A stretch of DNA of 64,000 nucleotides from Microcella alkaliphila (lineage in GTDB: Bacteria; Actinomycetota; Actinomycetes; Actinomycetales; Microbacteriaceae). The DNA is taken from positions 1,550,001 through 1,614,000 of the forward strand of contig NZ_AP017315.1 of the NCBI RefSeq assembly GCF_002355395.1. Direction: 5' to 3'. This document shows positions 45,893 through 52,736 of this stretch, piece by piece. Made by a program: the position numbers and the translations under genes. Every line of letters starts with the position of its first letter. Within the stretch, counting starts at the first letter, position 1. The notes below the pieces were generated by a model. The model saw only the letters and a list, made by a program, of their open reading frames with translations. It ran no database searches and was not told the DNA's origin.

Positions 45893-46270
45893 ATGAGCGA
45901 GACCGACCTGATCCGTCAGTGGAACACGACCCGGTGGCACATCATCGTGTCGCAGATTGCGCCCACGCTGCTTCTCGCCTTCACCGTCTGGATGCTCGTG
46001 GACGGGCTCGCCGAGACGACGCTCGCCGTCCGCGTGGCCGCCACGGGCATCCTGCTCGCCTCGGGGATCCTCGGGGCCGCCGCACAGTACGCGGCGGCGA
46101 CCGAGGGGGCGGCGGTCGTTCAGGGATTGCGCGCGGTCGATGCGCTCAGCCCGCTCGCCACGCGCATCATCGCGATGGGCTGGGGCGTGAACGTGGTGCG
46201 GTTCGTGACGCCGACCGTGTTCGTCGTCGTGTTCGTCGCCCTCGTGCTCGCGCTCTTCGCCGGCCTCTAG
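45893..46270 (+). CDS. Predicted membrane protein of unknown function
   Basis: This 125-residue protein has four helices: IIVSQIAPTLLLAFTVWMLVDG, TLAVRVAATGILLASGILGAAAQ, a short one around ATRIIAMGWGVN, and VRFVTPTVFVVVFVALVLALF. An AGGAG ribosome site stands 8 nt before the ATG. I do not recognise a family. It lies between divergent EamA and convergent nuclease-like genes. Confidence 0.75.
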   Translation: MSETDLIRQWNTTRWHIIVSQIAPTLLLAFTVWMLVDGLAETTLAVRVAATGILLASGILGAAAQYAAATEGAAVVQGLRAVDALSPLATRIIAMGWGVNVVRFVTPTVFVVVFVALVLALFAGL

Positions 46271-46277
46271 GTCGACG

Positions 46278-47150
46278 TCAGCCGGTGTTCGCGTGACGCC
46301 GATACGCATCGACGATGAGCGCACCCCGCAGCTCGGCGAGCCGGTCAATGAGGGCCTCGACGGCCTGAGCGGAAACGCCCGCGACGACCAGGTCATGGGC
46401 GCCGAGTGGACGCAACGGTTTCTGGCGCAGGCGCACGACCTCCCAGCCCGCCGCCCGCAGGAGCGCATCTTTGCGGCGGTCGGAGCGCTCGCGGCGGCCG
46501 ATGTGTTCGTCGCCCGCGCGGCCGACGGTGTCGTACTCGATCGCAACCGCGAGCTCGGGGATGATCACGTCGGGCCATACCTCGCGTTTGCCGTGGAAGG
46601 TCTGGGCAGTGGTGATTGCCGTCGCCGAGAGGTCGCAGTCGAGCCGCTCGGCGATGAGCCCGCGGAGCCTCTCCTGTGCGGCGGAGGTTGCGGCCGAGGC
46701 GCGGGCCGAGACGAACGCGGTGCCGGGCCGCGGCGGCGTCGCGTCGGGCAGGGGGCGCTGGCGCACCGGGTCTGCGGGAGGGCGTCGTCTGATCGCCGCG
46801 GGCTCGGTCATCGGCGGACGCGGGTAACGAGAGGCCCCAGCCGGCGCGGCCGAGGGGGTCGCGCAGACCGGACACCAGTCGCCGCGGGCGCGACGCGCGC
46901 CGGGGCGCGCGCGCTGTTCGGCCGGGGTCGCGACGAAGTCGTGGCCGATCGTGCACACCCACACGAGGTAGACATCAGCAGCCGGCGGAATCTGCGACAG
47001 CAGCAACTCGGCGTTTCGCTCGGGGCGGTACTGGCCGACGAGCGGCACGTACGGCGCCCACGCGTCGCGGAAGCGGCCCACCGGGTAGGGCTCAGCGAGC
47101 CCGGTCGCCCACTGGCGTCGGGCCCACCAGTCGTGGACGGGTCGCGGCAC
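46278..47150 (-). CDS. Treble-clef zinc-ribbon protein with VSR/DUF559-like nuclease domain
   Basis: This 290-residue protein has two parts. The N-terminal 125 residues contain a treble-clef zinc finger with CTIGHDFVATPAEQ and later CPVC, preceded by HDWWARRQWATGL. The C-terminal half resembles small PD-(D/E)XK nucleases: VWPDVIIPELAVAIEYD supplies Asp and Glu, then ERSDRRKDALLRAAGWEVVRLR as in very-short-patch-repair and DUF559 enzymes. DNA cleavage is inferred. The GTG at 47148-47150 starts the conserved PRPVHDWW segment. It is the last host gene before the prophage. Confidence 0.75.
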   Translation of the reverse strand: MPRPVHDWWARRQWATGLAEPYPVGRFRDAWAPYVPLVGQYRPERNAELLLSQIPPAADVYLVWVCTIGHDFVATPAEQRARPGARRARGDWCPVCATPSAAPAGASRYPRPPMTEPAAIRRRPPADPVRQRPLPDATPPRPGTAFVSARASAATSAAQERLRGLIAERLDCDLSATAITTAQTFHGKREVWPDVIIPELAVAIEYDTVGRAGDEHIGRRERSDRRKDALLRAAGWEVVRLRQKPLRPLGAHDLVVAGVSAQAVEALIDRLAELRGALIVDAYRRHANTG

Positions 47151-47206
47151 ACCGCGAGCGTACGAGCGACATCCGACACGGTTGTGTGATGCCGCGTTCC
47201 GGGTAG

Positions 47207-47248
47207 TGGGCCCTGAGGGATTCGAACCCCCGACATCCACGGTGAAAG
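47207..47248 (-). other. 3' half of a tRNA-Glu-like gene (candidate attL)
   Basis: On the minus strand a loop CTTTCAC (anticodon TTC) and its 3' stem strand CGTGG are followed by the variable loop ATGTC. Next come a T-arm of 5-bp stem and TTCGAAT loop, and the acceptor strand AGGGCCC with discriminator A. The 5' half is missing: no D-arm or GGGCCCT acceptor strand lies upstream, and the anticodon stem pairs only with wobbles. The 3' end faces the host, so this is the displaced host 3' segment; the complete tRNA should be at the far end of the prophage. Confidence 0.65.
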
Positions 47249-47294
47249 CACGGCAATTGGCCGAAGTTCTCCCGTTCGTGCGGAGGGCCGGATA

Positions 47295-47519
47295 GTGGCG
47301 ACGATCATCGAGGTGGACGAGAACACCTTCATAGCGGGTGACCCGCCCGCTGAACCTCCTGTCGGTCAGCACTGGTGCACGTGGTGCGGCGGCGACGGGT
47401 TGGAGAATGACTGGGACGATGCGCTGACAATCTGCGGCGGATGCTCCGGCGCGTGCACCGAGAAATGCTTCGGGTGTGATGAGCACCCCTTCATCGGTCC
47501 TACTCGACGGCCTGAGTAA
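47295..47519 (+). CDS. Small cysteine-rich protein next to the integrase
   Basis: The predicted 74-residue protein starts with GTG. Its eight cysteines in CTWCGGDG and CGGCSGACTEKCFGC resemble DnaJ-type or rubredoxin-like zinc knuckles. It overlaps the integrase frame by about 40 nt if that begins at 47479. It could be an excisionase-like or regulatory factor, but nothing proves a function. Coding status rests on the regular CxxC spacing. Confidence 0.5.
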   Translation: MATIIEVDENTFIAGDPPAEPPVGQHWCTWCGGDGLENDWDDALTICGGCSGACTEKCFGCDEHPFIGPTRRPE

Positions 47520-48441
47520 CGTCATGTCCCAGTTCGGGGCTCTAGCGCGCGCCCGCGAAAGATGGTCACTTGATCTGATGGACGGTGACCTACTTCAGCA
47601 ATTCGCCGCCGTCCAACGCGCGCAAGGGCTGGCGGCGAACACAATACGCAATCGACACTCCATCATTCGCGGCCTCATTCGCGCCACCGGAAAGCAACTG
47701 CCCGACATCACGGTCACTGACCTGCGGCTCCGGTTAGGACGCGACGGCATCAGCGCTGGCACGAGACGAACAGAGCGCGCCGCGTTCGCGGCCGTGTTCG
47801 CCCACCTCGTAGAGGAAGGACTGCGCGACGATGACCCCACCCTGCGGCTCGCGAAGGTGCGCGCGCCGCGAGGAACACCGCGCCCATTCACCAGGGAGCA
47901 GATTGACCTAATGCTGAGGTCGGGCGCGTACCGGCGCACGCGTGCGATGATTCTGCTGGGCTACTTTCAGGGGTTCCGGGTCGCGTCGATCGCGGCAACG
48001 CACGGCGCTGATGTTGACTTCACCAGCGGCACGATCCGCACCGTCGCGAAGGGTTCGAAGGCGCTGGTGTTCCCGCTGCACCCTGTCGTTCGTACCCTGG
48101 CGGCCACAATGCCGGCGGACGGGTGGTGGTTTCCCGCCAGAGGTGGACGCGAAGGGCATGTGCGGCCAGGGTCGGTGACGGATGCGGTGCGAGATGCGAA
48201 AGTTCGGGCGGGCATCACCGATCCTCGACTGACGGCGCACTCTCTGCGACACTCTTTCGGTACCGATCTTGTCGACGCAGGTGTTGACATTCGTGTCATT
48301 GCCGAGCTGATGGGACACGAGTCGGTCGCGACGACTCAGATATACACGCAGGTAAGCGCCGACAGGAGACGTGAGGGCATCCACGCTCTCGAGGGAGTCC
48401 CCCTGCCGCAACGGTCTGGGCGATCGCAGATCGCCGCATAG
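47479..48441 (+). CDS. Tyrosine recombinase (phage integrase)
   Basis: This 320-residue integrase has an N-terminal SAM-like core-binding domain (about 40-130) and a catalytic domain with the expected residues: Arg in GFRVASI, Lys in AKGSKAL, HSLRHSFGT, and the final His/Tyr in LMGHESVATTQIYTQV. A later ATG at 47524 would avoid overlap with the cysteine-rich gene and is also possible. Position next to the tRNA fragment fits a role in integration. It converges on the phage late operon. Confidence 0.92.
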   Translation: MSTPSSVLLDGLSNVMSQFGALARARERWSLDLMDGDLLQQFAAVQRAQGLAANTIRNRHSIIRGLIRATGKQLPDITVTDLRLRLGRDGISAGTRRTERAAFAAVFAHLVEEGLRDDDPTLRLAKVRAPRGTPRPFTREQIDLMLRSGAYRRTRAMILLGYFQGFRVASIAATHGADVDFTSGTIRTVAKGSKALVFPLHPVVRTLAATMPADGWWFPARGGREGHVRPGSVTDAVRDAKVRAGITDPRLTAHSLRHSFGTDLVDAGVDIRVIAELMGHESVATTQIYTQVSADRRREGIHALEGVPLPQRSGRSQIAA

Positions 48442-48447
48442 TGCACG

Positions 48448-48476
48448 AAAGGCCCCGCACCCAAAGCGGGGCCTTT
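48448..48476. terminator. Intrinsic terminator after the integrase
   Basis: AAAGGCCCCGC (48448-48458) and GCGGGGCCTTT (48466-48476) form a perfect 11-bp stem with a 7-nt loop and A/T flanks on both sides. It lies 6 nt after the integrase stop and works in principle on both strands. Confidence 0.9.
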
Positions 48477-48625
48477 CGGCGAGCGGCGTTCCGGTAACCG
48501 GCCTGCTGCAAGCCCCACCAGTCCCGGAGGACGGTGAGGAGTTATGCGCTCATCCTACCGCCCGCCAACGACAAAAGACCCCTTGCATCACCGTTGGCGA
48601 CACGGTCCAGTAGCAACGCAGAAGA
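48477..48625. other. Spacer between the convergent integrase and late-operon terminators
   Basis: This 149-bp stretch holds no convincing gene. It has an 8-bp inverted repeat CGCCAACG (48563-48570) / CGTTGGCG (48592-48599) of unknown meaning. Confidence 0.45.
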
Positions 48626-48673
48626 GCCCCCGAGCATCCCGGACCTGTGAAGGTCAACGGGATGCCCGGGGGC
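48626..48673 (-). terminator. Terminator of the phage late operon
   Basis: A 16-bp stem (48626-48641 with 48658-48673, one mismatch) encloses a second 5-bp stem GACCT/AGGTC capped by the GNRA-type tetraloop GTGA. On the minus strand it is followed by CTCTTCT. It lies 15 nt after the last small late gene. Confidence 0.8.
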
Positions 48674-48687
48674 AATCAGCAACAGCG

Positions 48688-48768
48688 TTACTGGCAGGCT
48701 TCGCAGTGCAGCGCGTCCATGGGGTCTTCGGGGACGACGTACTCGTCGTCAGGGTCAGGGCGGGTCAC
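48688..48768 (-). CDS. 26-residue phage protein at the end of the lysis cassette
   Basis: This short frame starts with GTG, overlapping the holin-like stop by GTGA. It encodes an acidic peptide containing DDEYVVPEDPMDAL and ending HCEACQ. The junction style equals that of the other genes in this operon, and a terminator follows, so it is probably translated. Function unknown; the CEAC pair near the end could bind metal. Confidence 0.55.
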   Translation of the reverse strand: MTRPDPDDEYVVPEDPMDALHCEACQ

Positions 48769-49118
48769 TGCTGCAGGCGGCGGTGGGTGTCCTGGTCCGG
48801 CACGTCGGAGATGCTTACGCCCGGCGAGTATGTGCCGGCATCTTTCGGCGCAGCGCCCAGGCCGACTCGCGTCAGGAGGTCGTTCACCTTCTCGAGTGCC
48901 ATGATGCGGGTGATGGCGGCGGCCAGCGCGGCGATCACTCCCGACGCGGCGGCGATGAAGCCGAGCACGGGCGAGCCGGGTGCGACCTCCGCGACGAACT
49001 CCTGGACGACAGGCGCGATCGCGACGAGAGCGAGCAGCACAGCCAGGAACGTCTGTGCTGCGGTGCGGAGTGTGGCGCGCCAGGGCCTGGCGACCTGCGT
49101 GGGCGTGGTGGTGGTCAT
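48765..49118 (-). CDS. Holin-like phage membrane protein
   Basis: This 117-residue protein has two membrane helices (AAQTFLAVLLALVAIAPVVQEF and SPVLGFIAAASGVIAALAAAITRIMAL) and a polar C-terminal tail. This arrangement and the position in the lysis region fit holins of actinophages, which make the membrane lesions that release or activate endolysin. It overlaps the preceding gene by ATGA. Confidence 0.75.
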   Translation of the reverse strand: MTTTTPTQVARPWRATLRTAAQTFLAVLLALVAIAPVVQEFVAEVAPGSPVLGFIAAASGVIAALAAAITRIMALEKVNDLLTRVGLGAAPKDAGTYSPGVSISDVPDQDTHRRLQQ

Positions 49119-49486
49119 GAGTCGTTCTCCTCTGATTCCTTGATGATGCGCCGCACTTCGGAGGCGGGCATGGTCTTTTCGATGACGGGATAGTCGGGTG
49201 GGGTGATGCCGGCTTCGATCAGTTGCCGGCGGAGCTCGGACGCGTGCTCTTCCATGCGTCGACGTTTAGCGGCCTCGACGTCGCGTTCCTGCCAGGCGAT
49301 CTGCTCACGCTTCAGCGCCTGATCACGCTGCTGAACGATGTCGATCTTGCGGTTCTTCTCACGGGCGGAGAGGCCGTCGCGGAGCTTCAAGAAGACGTCG
49401 ACGAGGTCTCGGAAGAACACTCCGAGTCCGCCAGCTCCGATGGCTGCGACGATCAGGGCTACTGGGCTGACGTTCTCCCATTCCAC
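49115..49486 (-). CDS. Phage membrane-anchored coiled-coil protein (lysis accessory)
   Basis: This 123-residue protein has one N-terminal membrane helix (VALIVAAIGAGGLGVFF) followed by a charged coiled coil of about 60 residues. The layout resembles i-spanins, but actinobacteria have no typical outer membrane. It is more likely a holin partner or lysis regulator. It is tightly linked to the holin-like gene. Confidence 0.65.
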   Translation of the reverse strand: MEWENVSPVALIVAAIGAGGLGVFFRDLVDVFLKLRDGLSAREKNRKIDIVQQRDQALKREQIAWQERDVEAAKRRRMEEHASELRRQLIEAGITPPDYPVIEKTMPASEVRRIIKESEENDS

Positions 49487-49499
49487 GCTTCCTGTCCCC

Positions 49500-49991
49500 T
49501 CAGCGGTGTCGTCCGACTGTGTCGGTGGTGCGCCGCTTTAGGGCGGCAGCGAGGCGGTCAGTGAATGACTTCTCTCCGGGTTCGGTGGTGAAGATCTGCA
49601 GCTCGATGTAGCGACGCAACAGGGTGAGCGTTGCGATGACGACGAGGGCTTCTGCGACCAGGGCGGTCGGTGTCATGAAGGCTATGTTCGCCAGCACGAC
49701 GGCGTAGATCAGCGCGCCTGCGATACCTGCGCCCGTCCCGGGCACTTCGATCGCCCACACTCGCGTGAGGCGGCCAATGAAGCCGAGAAGCCCGCCGATG
49801 ATCAGCAGCAGCGCCCACAGCCCGATGACCCACTCCCACCCTTCGAGGAGCGCAAGGACCGAGTCGGGGGTGAACTTCACGGCGAAGAACCCGCCGGCGA
49901 GTACCGCCGCATAGGTGATGATGTCGATCACGCGGATCATCGCCTCTTTGATGCGGCGGCTGTCGTTGATCCGGGGATCTGTTACGACCAT
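49500..49991 (-). CDS. Phage membrane protein in the lysis cassette
   Basis: This 163-residue protein has four predicted helices (IDIITYAAVLAGGFFAV, WVIGLWALLLIIGGLLGFIG, GAGIAGALIYAVVLANIAFM, TALVAEALVVIATLTLL) and a basic end. The ATG at 49989-49991 follows the endolysin stop by 7 nt. It may be a second holin or an antiholin. No family recognised. Confidence 0.7.
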   Translation of the reverse strand: MVVTDPRINDSRRIKEAMIRVIDIITYAAVLAGGFFAVKFTPDSVLALLEGWEWVIGLWALLLIIGGLLGFIGRLTRVWAIEVPGTGAGIAGALIYAVVLANIAFMTPTALVAEALVVIATLTLLRRYIELQIFTTEPGEKSFTDRLAAALKRRTTDTVGRHR

Positions 49992-49998
49992 CGGCCGG

Positions 49999-50817
49999 TC
50001 ACCGGAATACGCGGCCGAAGGCGTCGCGGATCGCCTCAACCACAGCGCGGACCGTGTTGAGCGTGCTGCGGTCAGAGTCGGTGAATCCACCTGACGACGT
50101 CGTCGCCGCCGGCAGGCCGCGCTGGTATGCCTGGTGGACGATGCGTGCCGACTTCTGCATCTCGACGTAGACGCTGCGCGGCTCCTTCTGCTCATCCCCG
50201 AAGCCGCCAGGGTAATAGAGGCGGGCGAGGTCACGGGCCGTGTTCTGGTTCGTGATGACGATGTAGCCGCGCTCGAGGTCGGAGGGGCCGCGCAGTGACG
50301 GGTCGAAAAGGGACCACTCGAGCGTGGATTCGCCCACGCGGCGGATGAGCTTCGGCATGTCGTCCTCCTCAGGACTCGTGGTGGTGGTGACCGTCAGAGA
50401 TCCGACGTACTCGATGTGCCACGGCTCACCAACCCGGTCGCCGGTCGCGAGCGACCAGCCCAGACCCGGGCCGAGGTCGCGGACGGCGCGAAGCGCGGCC
50501 GCGGTGTAGCCGTACATGTCGATCGCGCGACCCCAGCCGTGGTTGGAGGTGCCGGGGGTGGCGGCCATCGGGAACGGGAGGGTGTTCCAGTAGTGCTGCT
50601 GGAGAGCGAGGTCTCGGTATCCCTCGGCGACGCCCATGCGCACGCCAGTGCGGGTCTGTACGGCGTCGCGAAGGCGGAACCATGCGGCGGCGGCCGCGGG
50701 GTGCGCGTACTGCTCTTTGCCGAACTGGATGCCGCCCGGCAGTGCGCCCCGGCCGATGGGGGTGAGCGCGCTCGTGGGGATGCGGCCGTTTTGGTGGCCG
50801 CCCCAGGCGAGACTCAT
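49999..50817 (-). CDS. Endolysin with M15 (VanY-like) peptidase domain
   Basis: The 272-residue protein has an N-terminal D-Ala-D-Ala carboxypeptidase-like zinc domain. Ligands are H93 and D100 in GTSNHGWGRAID, and H134 in EPWHIEYVG; EGYRDLALQQHYW is the preceding substrate helix. The C-terminal part (about 155-272) is not recognised and may bind the cell wall. It would cut peptidoglycan cross-links at lysis. It overlaps the fibre gene upstream by 1 nt. Confidence 0.9.
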   Translation of the reverse strand: MSLAWGGHQNGRIPTSALTPIGRGALPGGIQFGKEQYAHPAAAAAWFRLRDAVQTRTGVRMGVAEGYRDLALQQHYWNTLPFPMAATPGTSNHGWGRAIDMYGYTAAALRAVRDLGPGLGWSLATGDRVGEPWHIEYVGSLTVTTTTSPEEDDMPKLIRRVGESTLEWSLFDPSLRGPSDLERGYIVITNQNTARDLARLYYPGGFGDEQKEPRSVYVEMQKSARIVHQAYQRGLPAATTSSGGFTDSDRSTLNTVRAVVEAIRDAFGRVFR

Positions 50818-52139
50818 CAGCGCTCCTCAAGCGCCGCCAGCCGCTGTTCAAGGGCGGTGAGGCGGTCGTTGAGGGCGCGGGCGGCGATGATCGCGGCGAT
50901 GCCGAGCAGCTCGTAGTGGATGCCGTCGGGGCGACCCTTGTCGTCGTACCAGATGAACTCCCACAGGCCTGCGTCGTGGAGGTCCTCGGCGATCAAGCCG
51001 ATGTAGGTGGGCGGGTGGTCCTGCTCGTCCTTCCACTTCGTGCTGCGCGTCTCGTAGTACTTGGCCTCGAGCGAGAGGATCGCCTGCGGGTCGGTTTCTG
51101 CGCGGCGGATGGCCTTCTTGTAACGCTTCGAGGAGGAGGAGTAGCCGAGGGCGCCGTTCGTCGACATCCAGACGGCGCGGCGGGTGACCGCGCCGAGGTC
51201 GTTGTTGTAGGCGCCGTTGAAGATGCCGTTGCCGGTCGCGCCGATGCTGCCGCTGACGGTGCCGCCGCCGACGTCGTCGCCGAGGTTGAGGAACGGGATG
51301 CGAGCCTTCGCGAAGGTGCCTGAGGTGATGTTGCCGGCGGCGTGCGTGTGAGCTGCCGGCGGGAACGTCGACGGTCGGCTCGTGATCGAGTCCCACGGGT
51401 GCGTGTGAGCTGCCGGCGGGAACGTCGACGGTCGGCTCGTGATCGAGTCCCACGGGTGCGTGTGAGCTGCCGGCGGGAACGTCGACGGCTTGCCAGTGAT
51501 CGCAGCCCACGTGAGCTCCGGCGTGAGGGGACCGTAGGTGGTCCCGTTCCAGCCTTCCCAGACTCCGCTCTCGGTGTTGAAGCCGAACACGCCGACCGCG
51601 CCGGCGGGACGGTTCGAGTTGCCCCAGATCCCGACCTGCCGGCCGATAAAGCGGCGCACGTCGGTGACGTCGGCCGGGTTGATCGTCACGGCTGAGCCGG
51701 CGACGCGGACGATGCCAAGTGGGATCTCGTAGATGCCGCCACCAGACTGCGGCGTGGGGGCCTCGCCCGCGCCCGGGACGCCTTCGACGACCTCGAGCGT
51801 GACCGCGCGTGTCGATAGAGTGTGGCGGGCGACGACGAGGTCGAACCGCAGCGTGCCGGACGTGGCGGTGATGGCGAGTTGTTCCTGCGCGTCGACGACG
51901 AACGCCTGCCCGCGGATCGCGCCGAAGGCGGGATCTCCGCTGTCGATGTTCACGCGGACGAACATGCCGCCGACGTCGCCCGTGACTCGCAGAGCGTTGT
52001 CGAGAGGCGTGCCGGCGACGCCGTCGATGATGTACGAGAACAGCTGCCCGTACTGCTCGGCGGTCGTCTGGCCCGTTCCCGGGACCGGCTGGCCGTTCTC
52101 GTCGAAGTCGGGCGGCGTTGGCCAGTTCGTGATCCCCAT
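50817..52139 (-). CDS. Phage tail fibre with C-terminal endosialidase-type chaperone (peptidase S74)
   Basis: This 440-residue fibre protein has an N-terminal virion-attachment part and repeats with the core SRPSTFPPAAHTHPWDSIT (residues about 215-265). The C-terminal intramolecular chaperone begins near SSKRYKKAIRRAETDP and continues LIAEDLHDAGLWEFIWY to a trimeric coiled coil, LTALEQRLAALEER. S74 domains cleave themselves off after helping the fibre trimerise. The HTH-rich repeats may bind metal along the fibre axis. Confidence 0.88.
   Translation of the reverse strand: MGITNWPTPPDFDENGQPVPGTGQTTAEQYGQLFSYIIDGVAGTPLDNALRVTGDVGGMFVRVNIDSGDPAFGAIRGQAFVVDAQEQLAITATSGTLRFDLVVARHTLSTRAVTLEVVEGVPGAGEAPTPQSGGGIYEIPLGIVRVAGSAVTINPADVTDVRRFIGRQVGIWGNSNRPAGAVGVFGFNTESGVWEGWNGTTYGPLTPELTWAAITGKPSTFPPAAHTHPWDSITSRPSTFPPAAHTHPWDSITSRPSTFPPAAHTHAAGNITSGTFAKARIPFLNLGDDVGGGTVSGSIGATGNGIFNGAYNNDLGAVTRRAVWMSTNGALGYSSSSKRYKKAIRRAETDPQAILSLEAKYYETRSTKWKDEQDHPPTYIGLIAEDLHDAGLWEFIWYDDKGRPDGIHYELLGIAAIIAARALNDRLTALEQRLAALEER
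51344..51513 (-). repeat. Tandem 57-bp repeats inside the tail fibre gene
   Basis: Copies start at 51344, 51401 and 51458, a constant period of 57 bp (19 codons). The first two are almost identical and the third is diverged. The unit encodes a PPAAHTH-containing segment, so copy number would set the length of one fibre shaft section. Confidence 0.85.
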
Positions 52140-52204
52140 CGGTACTCCTTAGATGCAGAAGCCCCGCGCGTGGCGGGGCTCAGAGGTGGGTGGTCGGCTT
52201 GCGG

Positions 52205-52447
52205 CTACTGGTCGTCGCGCACGTACGCGATGAGGTCGCAAATCGCCGTGAGGTGCTGCATCGGGATGCGCAACGTCATGTCGCCGTCGATCGTCGACAC
52301 GCGCACGAGCAAGTCACCGCCGTCGATTCGGGCAGACAGCTCACCATCGGTGAACTCGGTGTGCCGGTACGTCGTCTGCGGAATCTCGATGACGTGGTGT
52401 TCACGCTCGATCGCACCGGCCGGGACACTGTTGCTGCTGGCAATCAC
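52205..52447 (-). CDS. 80-residue phage protein of unknown function
   Basis: This gene begins with GTG (52445-52447), with an AGGAG ribosome site 5 nt upstream. The protein has a conserved-looking core of alternating strands (ELSARIDGGDLLVRVSTIDGDMTLRIPMQHL). It lies between the two fibre genes and directly beside the opposite-strand fibre cassette; its ribosome site is just outside the inverted repeat. Not recognised; a fibre accessory or chaperone is possible. Confidence 0.7.
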   Translation of the reverse strand: MIASSNSVPAGAIEREHHVIEIPQTTYRHTEFTDGELSARIDGGDLLVRVSTIDGDMTLRIPMQHLTAICDLIAYVRDDQ

Positions 52448-52476
52448 TGGGGCTCCTGATATTCGATCGAACAGAA

Positions 52477-52498
52477 TTGCGGCTATCGGCACGAAAAC
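52477..52498 (+). repeat. Inverted repeat arm, left (fibre cassette)
   Basis: TTGCGGCTATCGGC (52477-52490), then one mismatch and CGAAAAC (52492-52498). The same 14 + 7 bases recur in inverse orientation at 53025-53046; weaker similarity continues inward for about 30 bp. Confidence 0.8.
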
Positions 52499-52736
52499 CG
52501 GCGCGAAGACGCACACGCTGACTGAAGGTCAACTGCCGTCGCACCGCCACGAAGGGATATTCGTCGACGCTGTACAGCTTCGATGGGAGGTGCAGGGTCA
52601 ATCAGGCTCCAACATGGCGATCCTGCGCCCCGGGACAGCGACGAACCCGGTCAGGACTGGCTTTGCTGGAGGCGGGCAGCCGCACAGCATCGTCCAGCCG
52701 AGCTTCGTGTGCCGGTACGTGATCCGGGCCGCCTAA
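52477..52736 (+). other. Headless, opposite-strand alternative C-terminus for the tail fibre
   Basis: Read on the + strand, this encodes AAIGTKTGAKTHTLTEGQLPS and, further on, HSIVQPSFVCRYVIRAA before a stop at 52734-52736. It parallels the end of the minus-strand fibre (AAIGAKTGAKTHSLTESEMPA ... NNVQPSFVCRYVIRAA), while the middle differs completely. It has no start codon, ribosome site or N-terminal part of its own. The two stops overlap tail to tail. It can be expressed only if the segment inverts. Confidence 0.75.

Noticed and set aside
48563..48599. 8-bp inverted repeat in the spacer after the integrase
   Set aside because: Short arms and a 21-nt loop are expected by chance in this composition; no T-tract or conserved context.
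51344..51513. Regular direct repeats resembling a CRISPR array
   Set aside because: The repeats are contiguous without variable spacers and are 19 in-frame codons of a tail fibre gene.
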